NCBI RefSeq assembly: GCF_000961885.1
Contig: NZ_JZKH01000008.1
Location: 1-64,000, forward strand
Direction of reading: 5' to 3'
DNA from: Streptomyces rubellomurinus
Lineage (GTDB): Bacteria > Actinomycetota > Actinomycetes > Streptomycetales > Streptomycetaceae
DNA: 64,000 nt
A model generated the notes under the pieces. The model did not search any database. It was not told where the DNA came from and saw only the letters and a program-made list of their open reading frames with translations. This document shows positions 29,962 to 39,193 of this stretch, one piece after another. Both the position numbers and the translations under genes were made by a program. Each line of letters opens with the position of its first letter. Positions within the stretch are counted from its first letter, which is position 1.

Positions 29962-30008
29962 CCGGAGGCCCGGCCCGCCGCCCCGAGGGGCGCGGACCGG
30001 GCCTCCGG
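29962..30008. terminator. groEL1 terminator
   Basis: Perfect 12-bp stem ccggaggcccgg (29962-29973) with ccgggcctccgg (29997-30008) and GC-rich pairing within the loop, starting 29 bases past the groEL stop. Confidence 0.8.
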
Positions 30009-30037
30009 TCAGCCGTTCAGGCCGTCAGGCGCGGGCC

Positions 30038-31711
<1,674 letters not shown>

Positions 31712-31730
31712 CTACGTGAACCAACAACCA

Positions 31731-31770
31731 CGCCCCGGGCCCCTGTCACTTGGGACACGGATCCGGGGCG
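31731..31770. other. Stem-loop between groES and groEL1
   Basis: cgccccgg (31731-31738) pairs with ccggggcg (31763-31770), with a smaller tgtc/gaca pairing inside. It lies between the groES stop and the groEL start, where it could attenuate or mark an RNA-processing site that gives different groES and groEL levels. Confidence 0.5.
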
Positions 31771-31782
31771 GGTCGGAACGAC

Positions 31783-32088
31783 TTACTTCTCGATGATCGC
31801 GAGAACGTCGCGGGCCGAGAGGACCAGGTACTCCTCGCCCTGGTACTTCACCTCGGTGCCGCCGTACTTCGAGTACAGGACGATGTCACCCACGGCGACG
31901 TCGAGCGGCAGACGCTGGCCGTCCTCGAAGCGGCCCGGGCCGACAGCCAGGACGACGCCCTCCTGGGGCTTCTCCTTGGCGGTGTCCGGGATAACCAGGC
32001 CGGAGGCCGTGGTGGTCTCGGCGTCGAGCGGCTGGACCACGATGCGGTCCTCGAGCGGCTTGATGGCAACCTTGCTGCTGGTGGTCAC
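31783..32088 (-). CDS. groES: 10-kDa co-chaperonin GroES
   Basis: 101-aa lid of the GroEL chamber. The family pattern is complete: [16 protein letters not shown], the mobile loop [28 protein letters not shown] and [12 protein letters not shown]. It is the first gene of the groES-groEL1 operon. A promoter and two CIRCE operators lie upstream (32184-32257), indicating HrcA repression. Confidence 0.97.
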   Translation of the reverse strand: MTTSSKVAIKPLEDRIVVQPLDAETTTASGLVIPDTAKEKPQEGVVLAVGPGRFEDGQRLPLDVAVGDIVLYSKYGGTEVKYQGEEYLVLSARDVLAIIEK

Positions 32089-32183
32089 GTCCGAGCTCCC
32101 CTTCGGAGATTACGGGGTTTTCTAACGGGTAGGGGCGAAACCTGCGGGCCTGCCGTCGCGGGGGTCAGACACGCGCCTTCGCG

Positions 32184-32211
32184 TTAGCACTCCCCCAGTG
32201 GGGAGTGCCAA
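32184..32211. promoter_or_regulatory. CIRCE operator, promoter-proximal copy (10-nt spacer)
   Basis: TTAGCACTC (32184-32192) and GAGTGCCAA (32203-32211) are the CIRCE arms bound by HrcA, but are separated by 10 rather than the usual 9 bases. It lies just past the -10 box, at the likely transcription start of groES. Confidence 0.85.
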
Positions 32212-32216
32212 GGACG

Positions 32217-32245
32217 ACCATAGGCCGGTGTTAGCACTCAGTCAA
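32217..32245 (-). promoter_or_regulatory. Vegetative promoter of groES-groEL1
   Basis: On the minus strand, TTGACT (32240-32245) and TATGGT (32217-32222) are separated by 17 bases, a good housekeeping-type promoter. The -35 lies inside the distal CIRCE and the proximal CIRCE follows the -10, so HrcA would block polymerase from both sides. Confidence 0.8.
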
Positions 32246-32257
32246 CCAGAGTGCCAA
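32231..32257. promoter_or_regulatory. CIRCE operator, distal copy (standard 9-nt spacer)
   Basis: TTAGCACTC (32231-32239), 9 bases, GAGTGCCAA (32249-32257): one mismatch from the consensus TTAGCACTC-N9-GAGTGCTAA. The spacer contains the -35 hexamer of the groES promoter. Confidence 0.92.
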
Positions 32258-32339
32258 CGACGCGCCCCCCGAGCCCGGCGCGACGGGTTGAGTAGCCGTA
32301 CTCATGTGCGACAGCGGCCCGGCGGCCGACACTCGGGCC

Positions 32340-32654
32340 ATGCCCCAGAAGCCCACGCGCGTCGACCCGGCGCTGTCGGACGACCTGGTTCCGGCCCTGC
32401 TGCTCCTGCCCCTGCTGGCGGTCCTCCCGCTCGTCGCCCTCTCGCTCACGATCGCGCTCGTCATGAACGTGCCCGGCCACGCCCAGGAACTGGTCCTGAC
32501 GGTCGCCCTGTTCGTCGACACGGCGCTCGTCCTCGGGGTGCCCGGCGCGGTGGCCTTCCGCACCTGGCGCAAGGGCTACCGGGTCCTCCCGGTCGTCGCC
32601 GGGCTGGCGCCGTTCGTCCTGCCCCTCTGGTTCGTCCTGAGCCGTCACCACTGA
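32340..32654 (+). CDS. Small hypothetical membrane protein
   Basis: 104 aa from ATG 32340 (MPQKPTRVD). Hydrophobic segments span about residues 16-42 (LVPALLLLPLLAVLPLVALS), 50-70 and 85-100 (VLPVVAGLAPFVLPLWFVL). No family is recognised. It lies between the groES promoter region and the methyltransferase gene, which begins 18 bases after its stop, so the two may be cotranscribed. Confidence 0.65.
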   Translation: MPQKPTRVDPALSDDLVPALLLLPLLAVLPLVALSLTIALVMNVPGHAQELVLTVALFVDTALVLGVPGAVAFRTWRKGYRVLPVVAGLAPFVLPLWFVLSRHH

Positions 32655-32671
32655 CCGGCGAGAATGGCCCC

Positions 32672-33844
32672 GTGGACACCGAGAACCTCCAGCCGCTGCT
32701 GACCCCCCAGGGCCAGGCCCTGCTCGCCGAGCTGCGCGAGTTCGCGCCCGAGGAGGAGCTGGCGCTGGCCACCCGGCTGCGGCGGGAGCACCCGGCGGAG
32801 CTGGTCTCGGCGGCGTTCGGGCAGGCCCGGCTGCGGCAGCGGGCGCGGGCGAAGTTCGGCGCGGACGCCGACCTGATGTACTTCACGCCCAACGGCGTCG
32901 AGCAGTCCACCCGGCGCAGCGTGGCCGAGTGGCGGGCCCGGCGGTTCGCCGAGCTGGGCGTCCGGCGCCTCGCGGACCTGTGCTGCGGCATCGGCGGGGA
33001 CGTACTGGCGCTGGCCCGGGCCGGCATCGAGGTGCTGGCCGTCGACAAGGACCCGGCGGCCTGCGCCGCGACCGCCGCGAACGCCGCCGCGCTGGGCCTG
33101 GCCGAGCTGGTCGAAGTGCGCTGCGCGGACGTCGCCGACGTGGACGTCACCGGCTACGACGCGGTGTTCACCGACCCGGCCCGGCGCACCGCGCGCGGCC
33201 GGGTGTTCGATCCGGAGGCGTACGCCCCGCCGCTCTCCTGGGCGATCGAAGCCGGCCGGCGGACCCCGATCGGCGCGCTGAAGGTGGCCCCGGGCATCCC
33301 GCACGAGGCCGTACCGGCGGACGCCGAGGCCGAGTGGGTCTCCGACCACGGGGACGTCAAGGAGGCCGTGCTCTGGTTCGGCACCGGGGCCGCCCGCCCG
33401 CACCGCGCCACCCTGCTGCCGCAGGGCGCCAGCCTCGCCGGCGGCGACCTGCCCGACCCGCCGGCCGGCCCGGTCGGGCGGTACCTGTACGAGCCGGACG
33501 GCGCGGTGATCCGGGCCCACCTGGTGGCCGAGGTCGCCGAGCAGGTGCGCGGGCGCCTGATCGACCCGAAGATCGCCTACCTGACCTCGGACGACCTGGT
33601 CGCCACCCCGTACGCGCACGCCTTCGAGCTCACCGACGTCATGCCGTTCCACATCAAGAAGCTGAAGGCGCTGCTGCGCGAGCGCGGGGTCGGCACGGTG
33701 GTGATCAAGAAGCGCGGGATGGCGATCACCCCGGAGGAGCTGCGGCGCCAGCTCAAGCCCTCCGGGCCGAACACCGTCACGGTGGTCCTCAGCCGCACCG
33801 ACCACGGGCCGCTGATGATGCTGGGTCAGCCGGTCCGGGCTTGA
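32672..33844 (+). CDS. Class I SAM-dependent methyltransferase with THUMP-like C-terminus
   Basis: 390 aa from GTG 32672. After an N-terminal helical region comes a Rossmann methyltransferase core: motif I LADLCCGIGGD (about residue 100), VLAVDKDP, and a motif IV of the form FTDPARR. The C-terminal 150 residues (KIAYLTSDDLVATPYAHAFE to LKALLRERGVGTVVIKKRG) match the THUMP-like tail of a family often annotated 'THUMP-like domain / trimethylguanosine-synthase-like'. The DPARR motif and THUMP-like tail suggest an RNA substrate. The target base is unknown. Confidence 0.85.
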   Translation: MDTENLQPLLTPQGQALLAELREFAPEEELALATRLRREHPAELVSAAFGQARLRQRARAKFGADADLMYFTPNGVEQSTRRSVAEWRARRFAELGVRRLADLCCGIGGDVLALARAGIEVLAVDKDPAACAATAANAAALGLAELVEVRCADVADVDVTGYDAVFTDPARRTARGRVFDPEAYAPPLSWAIEAGRRTPIGALKVAPGIPHEAVPADAEAEWVSDHGDVKEAVLWFGTGAARPHRATLLPQGASLAGGDLPDPPAGPVGRYLYEPDGAVIRAHLVAEVAEQVRGRLIDPKIAYLTSDDLVATPYAHAFELTDVMPFHIKKLKALLRERGVGTVVIKKRGMAITPEELRRQLKPSGPNTVTVVLSRTDHGPLMMLGQPVRA

Positions 33845-33849
33845 GGGGC

Positions 33850-34749
33850 CTAGCCGGCGGGCGCCTGGACGTAGTCCTCCAGCCGGGCCACCGAGAAGCC
33901 CTGCTCCTGGATCCGGGCCAGCAGGTCGCCGAACATCTCGGTCATGGTGGCGCCCTTGAGCTCCTTGGGGCCGCGGAAGTGCGCCAGGATGATGTCGCCG
34001 GGCTTCAGCTTCTTGTCCGCCGCCTGGTACTGCATGTCGTGGATCTGCATCGACTCGCGCCACAGCACGATCGCGCGCGGGCCGCACTCCTGCACCGAGG
34101 TGTTGAGCATCGCGGTGTTGGCGCCGTCGCCGAACGGCGGCCGGAACAGCAGCGGGGCGGTGCCGTACTGCTGGGTGAGCGCGGACTGGTCGTCGCAGAT
34201 CTCGGACTTCTGCTTGTCGGCCGAGAGCTTGCTCATCACCGGGTGGGTGACGGTGTGGTTCTGGATGTGGTTGCCGAGCGCCTGGAGCGGCTTGAAGTAG
34301 CCGTAGTCGTTCTTGACGATGTCCTTGGTCAGGAACATCGAGATCGGCACCTTGAGGTCGGTCAGCATCTCGACGAACTTCGGGTCCTTCTCGGCGCCGT
34401 CGTCGATGGTGATGAAGACGACCTTGTCGCTCGTCTTCACGTCGCTGAACACCGGGACGGTGCCGGTCTTCGCCAGCTTGATCGGCTTGTCCGCGGGCGG
34501 CGCCGGGGCCGGGGCGAGCGGCGTCAGCTTCCACTTCGCCCAGGCCGCGGCATCGGCACCGGCCGGGGCCGCGCCGGGCGCGGTGGCCGCGGCGGCGGCG
34601 CCCGCGGGCTGGGGCGCGGCCGACGCGGCCGTGGTCGCGGCCGGCTTGGCGCCGCCGTCCCCGTTGTCGCCGCACGCGGTGGCGAAGGCCAGCAGGGCCA
34701 GCGCCCCCGCCGCGTACGTCCTGGTCCTGCTCAGCCCGTCCCTGTTCAC
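33850..34749 (-). CDS. Polysaccharide-deacetylase-family lipoprotein
   Basis: 299 aa from GTG 34749, chosen because GGGAG lies 9 bases upstream. The signal peptide ends in a lipobox-like FATAC, so the Cys near residue 26 is probably lipidated. An Ala/Pro linker follows. The NodB domain (about residues 95-270) has FITIDDGAEKD with the metal/catalytic Asp pair, NHTVTHPV with the metal-binding His pair, FRPPFGDGANTAM, and ILAHFRG near the end. It probably removes acetyl groups from peptidoglycan or another wall glycan. It is convergent with the methyltransferase gene. Confidence 0.88.
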   Translation of the reverse strand: MNRDGLSRTRTYAAGALALLAFATACGDNGDGGAKPAATTAASAAPQPAGAAAAATAPGAAPAGADAAAWAKWKLTPLAPAPAPPADKPIKLAKTGTVPVFSDVKTSDKVVFITIDDGAEKDPKFVEMLTDLKVPISMFLTKDIVKNDYGYFKPLQALGNHIQNHTVTHPVMSKLSADKQKSEICDDQSALTQQYGTAPLLFRPPFGDGANTAMLNTSVQECGPRAIVLWRESMQIHDMQYQAADKKLKPGDIILAHFRGPKELKGATMTEMFGDLLARIQEQGFSVARLEDYVQAPAG

Positions 34750-34828
34750 CGCAGCGCGCTCCCGGCTTCCGTCCAGCTCTTTCCCAGCTAGCACGGTAGC
34801 GGCCGCGGCGGCGGTTCCCGGAACGCCG

Positions 34829-35089
34829 TTACTCGACGTGCTCGCTGGTGAAGGACCAGCGGTGCACCGGGCGGCCGAGCAGGTCGGCCGGCGGCTCGGC
34901 GACGGGCACCGGCTCGCCGGTCCACCAGGTGATCAGCAGGACCCGCTCACCGGTGGCGGAGAGCAGCTCCAGGCGCTCCAGCCCGGCCGCGCCGCGCACC
35001 GCGGGCAGCGCGAACTCCCGCACCCAGGCGGCGAGTTCGGGCCCGCGCCCGGCCGCCGCCCGGGCCTCCCACATCGCGGCGACGGTCAC
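34829..35089 (-). CDS. Small hypothetical protein coupled to tsaD
   Basis: 86 aa starting at GTG 35089, which overlaps the tsaD stop in a GTGA, so it is translationally coupled. The sequence ([40 protein letters not shown]) suggests a small alpha/beta fold similar to antibiotic-biosynthesis-monooxygenase-type dimeric barrels, but I cannot assign a family. It is the last gene of the tsaB-rimI-tsaD run. Confidence 0.7.
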   Translation of the reverse strand: MTVAAMWEARAAAGRGPELAAWVREFALPAVRGAAGLERLELLSATGERVLLITWWTGEPVPVAEPPADLLGRPVHRWSFTSEHVE

Positions 35090-36177
35090 GCGGCGCCGCC
35101 GCCGAGGGCGTCGTAGGCCTGGTCGTGGAAGTGGGTGTGCGGCACGTGCACCTCGGTGACGGGCAGCGAGGAGTCCGCCGACAGGTCGAAGGCGGACGGC
35201 GCGCGGTCGCGCCACACCATCTCGGCGCCCAGCGCCGCCACCATCGCGCCGTTGTCGGTGCACAGGCCCGGCCGGGGCACCCGCAGCCGGATGCCGGCCC
35301 GGTCGCAGCGCTGCTGGGCCATCTCGCGCAGCCGGGAGTTGGCCGCCACGCCGCCGCCGATCATCAGGTGGTCGACGCCGTTGTCCTTGCACGCCTTGAC
35401 GGCCTTGCGGGTGAGCACGTCGGTGACCGCCTCCTGGAAGGAGGCCGCGACGTCGGCGATCGGCACCTCCTCGCCGGCCCGGCGCTTGGCCTCCACCCAG
35501 CGGGCGACGGCGGTCTTCAGGCCGGAGAAGGAGAAGTCGTACTCGGGGTCGTTCTTGCCGGTCAGGCCGCGCGGGAAGTGGATCGCCTTGCGGTCGCCCT
35601 CGCGGGCCGTCCGGTCGACGACCGGGCCGCCGGGGAAGCCCAGGCCGAGCACCCGGGCGACCTTGTCGAAGGCCTCGCCGGCGGCGTCGTCGATGGTCGC
35701 GCCGAGCGGGCGGACGTCGCTGGTGATGTCCTCGCTGAGCAGCAGCGAGGAGTGCCCGCCGGAGACCAGCAGGGCCATCGTCGGCGAGGGCAGCCGGCCG
35801 TGCTCCAGCTGGTCGACGCAGATGTGCGAGGCGAGGTGGTTGACCCCGTACAGCGGCTTGTCCAGCGCCCAGGCGTACGCCTTCGCCGCGCTGACGCCGA
35901 CCAGCAGCGCGCCGGCCAGGCCGGGCCCGGCGGTGACGGCGATGCCGTCCAGGTCGCTCGCCTTGATCCCGGCGGTGTCCAGGGCGCGCTGGATGGTCGG
36001 GACCATCGCCTCCAGGTGGGCGCGGCTGGCGATCTCCGGGACGACGCCGCCGAAGCGGGCGTGGTCGTTGACGCTGGAGGCGACCGCGTCGGCCAGCAGC
36101 GTGGTGCCGCGCACGATGCCGACGCCGGTCTCGTCGCAGGAGGTCTCGATGCCGAGGACGAGCGGTTCGTCAGCCAT
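35086..36177 (-). CDS. tsaD: tRNA N6-adenosine threonylcarbamoyltransferase TsaD
   Basis: Transfers the threonylcarbamoyl group to A37 of ANN-decoding tRNAs (t6A), working with TsaB, TsaE and TsaC. The 363-aa protein has the ASKHA opening [11 protein letters not shown], the metal-binding NHLASH (HxxxH), [11 protein letters not shown] and [16 protein letters not shown] 36177 is preceded by GAGGAC at 7 bases. It overlaps the rimI stop by 8 bases, so tsaB, rimI, tsaD and the small following gene form one coupled operon. Confidence 0.96.
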   Translation of the reverse strand: MADEPLVLGIETSCDETGVGIVRGTTLLADAVASSVNDHARFGGVVPEIASRAHLEAMVPTIQRALDTAGIKASDLDGIAVTAGPGLAGALLVGVSAAKAYAWALDKPLYGVNHLASHICVDQLEHGRLPSPTMALLVSGGHSSLLLSEDITSDVRPLGATIDDAAGEAFDKVARVLGLGFPGGPVVDRTAREGDRKAIHFPRGLTGKNDPEYDFSFSGLKTAVARWVEAKRRAGEEVPIADVAASFQEAVTDVLTRKAVKACKDNGVDHLMIGGGVAANSRLREMAQQRCDRAGIRLRVPRPGLCTDNGAMVAALGAEMVWRDRAPSAFDLSADSSLPVTEVHVPHTHFHDQAYDALGGGAA

Positions 36178-36676
36178 GGTGGGTGTCCTCAATGTCCTTC
36201 GGTTCGGTGCTCGGGTGGTCGAGGCGCATCACCAGCGCGTCGACGTTGGCGGGCTGGTAGTAGCCGCGCCGGATGCCCACCGGCTGGAAGCCGTAGCGCT
36301 CGTACAGCCGCTGGGCGCGCGGGTTGTCCACCCGGACCTCCAGCAGCAGCTCGGCGCAGCCGCGGTGGGCGGCCTCCCGGATCAGGTCGGTGAGCAGGGC
36401 CGCGCCGAGGCCGGCGCCCTGGTGGGCCCCGTCGACGGCGATGGTCTGGACGTCGCCCTCGCCGGAGATCGCCATCAGGCCCGCGTAGCCGACGATGGTG
36501 CCGTCCTCGGTGGTGGCGACGGTGTAGTGGCGGGAGCCGCCGGGGTGGGTCTCGGCGAGCTCGGACCAGTACATCCCGTGGGACCAGGCGTCCTCGGGGA
36601 AGAGCTTCAGCTCCAGCTCCATCACCGGCTCGATGTCCCACCAGCGCATCGGGCGCAGGGTGGTGCGGTGCCTCAC
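36170..36676 (-). CDS. rimI: Ribosomal-protein-alanine N-acetyltransferase RimI-type (GNAT)
   Basis: 168-aa GNAT acetyltransferase. The fold is clear: [16 protein letters not shown] at the N-terminus, VGYAGLMAI, the acetyl-CoA loop [11 protein letters not shown] and [23 protein letters not shown]. The GTG start at 36676 overlaps the tsaB stop in a GTGA. In E. coli RimI acetylates S18; in actinobacteria its targets are broader. The position between tsaB and tsaD is the conserved order. Confidence 0.93.
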   Translation of the reverse strand: MRHRTTLRPMRWWDIEPVMELELKLFPEDAWSHGMYWSELAETHPGGSRHYTVATTEDGTIVGYAGLMAISGEGDVQTIAVDGAHQGAGLGAALLTDLIREAAHRGCAELLLEVRVDNPRAQRLYERYGFQPVGIRRGYYQPANVDALVMRLDHPSTEPKDIEDTHHG

Positions 36677-37329
36677 GCCGGGAGCACCGCCTTGTAGCCG
36701 GCCGGCACCTGGGCGTCCGGACGGCGCAGGTACAGCGGGACGTTCGGCAGCAGCTCGCGCCCGGCGGCCAGTTCGGCGGCGGCGAAGCCGGCCAGCGCGC
36801 CGGCCGAGACGTGCTCGGGGCCGTGCGCGCCCGGGAAGGCGTCGGGGTAGAGCAGCGCGCCGGCGCCGACCGAGCGGGCCGCGGGCGTCAGCTCGGCCGG
36901 GCGGTCCACGCCGGGGCCCTCGGTGCGGCGGCCCTCGGCGTCGTAGGAGGCCCAGTAGACCTCCTTGCGGCGCGCGTCGGTCGCCACCGTGAACGGCTGC
37001 CCGGCCAGGCCCTCGGCGCGGGCCTGGAAGGCGATCGCGTCCAGGGTGCAGACGCCGTGCACCGGCAGGTCCAGCGCGTGGCCGAGCGCGGCGGCGGTCA
37101 CCAGGCCGACCCGCAGGCCGGTGTACGGGCCGGGACCGACGCCCACCGCGATGCCGGTCAGTCCGTGTTTGTCCACGCCGGCGGCCCGCAGCACCTGGTC
37201 GATGGCGGGCAGCAGCAGTTCGCCGTGCCGTCTGGCGTCGACCTGGTGGGTCTCGGCGAGGACGGCCGTGCCGTCGTGGACGGCGGCGGTGACGGCGGGG
37301 GTGGCGGTGTCGAACGCGAGCAGCAGCAC
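36673..37329 (-). CDS. tsaB: tRNA threonylcarbamoyladenosine biosynthesis protein TsaB
   Basis: 218-aa ASKHA-fold partner of TsaD in t6A synthesis. It shows LLLAFDTATPAVTAAV at the start and GVGPGPYTGLRVGL at the TsaD interface. The C-terminal half is degenerate, as expected for TsaB. I start at GTG 37329 (VLLLAFDTA), because homologues begin MLLLAFDT. The long open frame further upstream has no conserved sequence. First gene of the tsaB-rimI-tsaD operon. Confidence 0.93.
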   Translation of the reverse strand: MLLLAFDTATPAVTAAVHDGTAVLAETHQVDARRHGELLLPAIDQVLRAAGVDKHGLTGIAVGVGPGPYTGLRVGLVTAAALGHALDLPVHGVCTLDAIAFQARAEGLAGQPFTVATDARRKEVYWASYDAEGRRTEGPGVDRPAELTPAARSVGAGALLYPDAFPGAHGPEHVSAGALAGFAAAELAAGRELLPNVPLYLRRPDAQVPAGYKAVLPA

Positions 37330-37477
37330 GGGGTCAAGGTTAGACCGACGTTGGTCCGACCGGCCGATCGAGCTGGTGTACCCATCCGGAACACACGTGC
37401 CGGGCGCTGCGAACCGGCCGGACGGACCTGGCACGATAAGGGGCGTTACGTACAGAGGACGGCGGCGGGAGCGGCAC

Positions 37478-38056
37478 GTGGCGAAGATGGGTCCGGGAGT
37501 GGTGGTCACCGGGCTGACCCTGGGGGCCCTGGCGGCGGTCAGCCTGCTGGCCTTCCAGGCCAACGGCGCGCAGGACCGGGCCGGCGGCGCCAAGCCCGTC
37601 GCCAGCACCTCCTCCTCCACCGGCGGGCCGACCTCGGCGGCGCCGAGCGCGTCGGCCACCCCGACCGCCCCGGCGCTGCCGGCCTCCTCGGGCAGCGGCA
37701 CCCGGGTCGTCTACTCGGTGAGCGGCCACTACGTCTGGCTGATCGACCCGAAGAAGAACCCGCAGGTCACGGCCGCCTTCCCGGTCACGCCCGGCTCCGT
37801 CGAGCCGAACCCGGGCAGCTACTCGGTGTACAGCCGGACCCCGAGCGGCACCGGGACGGACCAGAAGCAGATCGAGCACGTGGTGCGCTTCGCGCAGCAG
37901 AGCGGCGTGGTGTTCGGTTTCAGCGCGACCGTGGACGGCTCCACCGCGAGCGCCGATCCGAAGAGCAAGACCGGCGGCATCCGCAGCAGCCGTCCGAACG
38001 GCCAGCTGCTCTGGGACTTCGCGCCGAACGGCACCAAGGTGGTCGTGGTCGCCTGA
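37478..38056 (+). CDS. Membrane-anchored protein with degenerate L,D-transpeptidase-like (YkuD) domain
   Basis: 192 aa from GTG 37478, behind GGGAG at 6 bases. An N-terminal membrane helix (residues about 6-26) precedes a Ser/Thr/Pro linker to about 70. The rest resembles a YkuD fold: VYSVSGHYVWLID, TPGSVEPNPGSYSVYSRT, then GGIRSSRPNGQLLWDFAPNG and TKVVVV. Where active L,D-transpeptidases have SHGC[IV]R, this protein reads TGGIR (37970-37984), so both catalytic His and Cys are missing. It may bind rather than cross-link peptidoglycan. The family call is from pattern comparison only. Confidence 0.65.
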   Translation: MAKMGPGVVVTGLTLGALAAVSLLAFQANGAQDRAGGAKPVASTSSSTGGPTSAAPSASATPTAPALPASSGSGTRVVYSVSGHYVWLIDPKKNPQVTAAFPVTPGSVEPNPGSYSVYSRTPSGTGTDQKQIEHVVRFAQQSGVVFGFSATVDGSTASADPKSKTGGIRSSRPNGQLLWDFAPNGTKVVVVA

Positions 38057-38064
38057 GAGCGGCC

Positions 38065-38259
38065 TCAGGCAGCCCGGGGCGTCCTCGCCTCGGGCTCCTC
38101 GGCGTGCCGGGGCTCGGGCTCGGGCGGGGTGGACACCGCCTCGGCGGCCGCGCAGGCGGCCAACAGGGCCCGCATCGGCTCGCCCGGAGCGCGGCGGGCG
38201 GGCTCTCCGGCCCCGGCGGGGCGCACGGCCCGCTCGGGGGCGGGGGTGGGGCTCGACAT
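38065..38259 (-). CDS. Small ORF behind an iron-box-like operator
   Basis: 64-aa Ala/Pro/Glu-rich protein (MSSPTPAPERAV, central helix-like MRALLAACAAAEAV, acidic end). A good ribosome site, GGGAGG, lies 4 bases before the ATG. An iron-box-like palindrome (38272-38287) is directly upstream. No domain is recognised and the composition is biased, so it may be a regulated small protein or a leader. It is convergent with the YkuD-like gene (8 bases between stops). Confidence 0.55.
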   Translation of the reverse strand: MSSPTPAPERAVRPAGAGEPARRAPGEPMRALLAACAAAEAVSTPPEPEPRHAEEPEARTPRAA

Positions 38260-38271
38260 GGCGCCTCCCTA

Positions 38272-38287
38272 GTTAGGCAGACCTAAC
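38272..38287. promoter_or_regulatory. Iron-box-like (DmdR/IdeR) operator
   Basis: GTTAGG (38272-38277), CAGA, CCTAAC (38282-38287). The core TTAGG-N4-CCTAA has the same spacing as the inner half of the DmdR/IdeR consensus TTAGGTTAGGCTAACCTAA. It lies 13 bases before the small ORF start at 38259. Confidence 0.6.
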
Positions 38288-38331
38288 CGCAGCACCCATC
38301 CCACCACGCCCGGCACCCCGCCCGCAACACC

Positions 38332-38352
38332 TTGCCGACAGCCTGTCGGCAA
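38332..38352. promoter_or_regulatory. Perfect 21-bp palindrome, probable operator
   Basis: TTGCCGACAG, a central C, then its exact complement CTGTCGGCAA. Ten-bp arms around a single centre base look like a repressor (for example TetR-type) site rather than a terminator, as there is no T-tract. It lies 55 bases past the tsaE stop and 73 bases ahead of the small ORF at 38259. Confidence 0.6.
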
Positions 38353-38406
38353 AACGGCGTACGCGCCGGCGCGAGCGCCCCCGGCGGGCGACGCACGGCG
38401 CACGGC

Positions 38407-38901
38407 TCAGGCGAGCGCCCCCAGCTGGACGTCGTCCCAGCGCCGGCCGATCCCGGTCAGCACCACCCGGCGCGGATCGTGGTCCTCCCCGGCGTCGTCA
38501 CCGATCGCCCGCTCGATCCGCACCTCCAGCCGGTCCTCGGAGAGCCGCTCGACCTTGCCCTCGCCCCACTCGACCACGACCACCGACTCCGGCAGCGAGA
38601 CGTCCAGGTCGAGGTCCTCCATCTCGTCCAGGTCCCCGCCGAGCCGGTACGCGTCCACGTGCACCAGCGCCGGGCCGCCGACCAGCGAGGGGTGCACCCG
38701 GGCGATCACGAAGGTCGGCGAGGTCACCGCGCCGCGCACCCCCAGCCCCTCCCCCAGGCCGCGGGTCAGCGTCGTCTTCCCGGCCCCCAGCTCGCCGGAG
38801 AGCAGCACCAGGTCCCCCGGGCGCAGCAGCGCGGCGAGCTCACGGCCGAGCCGGCCCATCCGCTCCGGGGTGGCGACGGTGAGAGTGGCGTGCGAGCCCA
38901 T
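38407..38901 (-). CDS. tsaE: tRNA t6A biosynthesis ATPase TsaE
   Basis: 164-aa P-loop ATPase of the t6A complex. It has Walker A SGELGAGKTTLTRGL, TSPTFVIARVH, LVHVDAYRLGG and VVVVEWGEG in the usual order. ATG 38901 (MGSHATLTVATPE) is chosen, with AAGGG 10 bases upstream. It stands apart from tsaB-rimI-tsaD on the same strand, separated by the YkuD-like gene and the small ORF. It lies downstream of a 240-base gap. Confidence 0.93.
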   Translation of the reverse strand: MGSHATLTVATPERMGRLGRELAALLRPGDLVLLSGELGAGKTTLTRGLGEGLGVRGAVTSPTFVIARVHPSLVGGPALVHVDAYRLGGDLDEMEDLDLDVSLPESVVVVEWGEGKVERLSEDRLEVRIERAIGDDAGEDHDPRRVVLTGIGRRWDDVQLGALA

Positions 38902-39193
38902 GCGCGTGTCTTGCCCTTCGGTCCGTACCGGCGCCCGCCCACCGAACGCCACCGCTACCGTGCCACATCCCCGCCCGAACGTGCTCCGGGCGTCGTTTCG
39001 CCCGGTTGTGATCGACTTTGCCGGATGCGCGACGCAGACGAACGGCCCCCCGCTCTCATCCGATTCTCATGAAGCGGCTACGGTCCTCCCAACCTGTCCT
39101 TCCGGACGTGTGTGCGAGCCCGGCTCCCGCCCGTCCGGTCCCGTTCGCCCCGGGGCCCCAGCGGTCCCGGCCGGCTTCCCAGAGGTCCGATCC

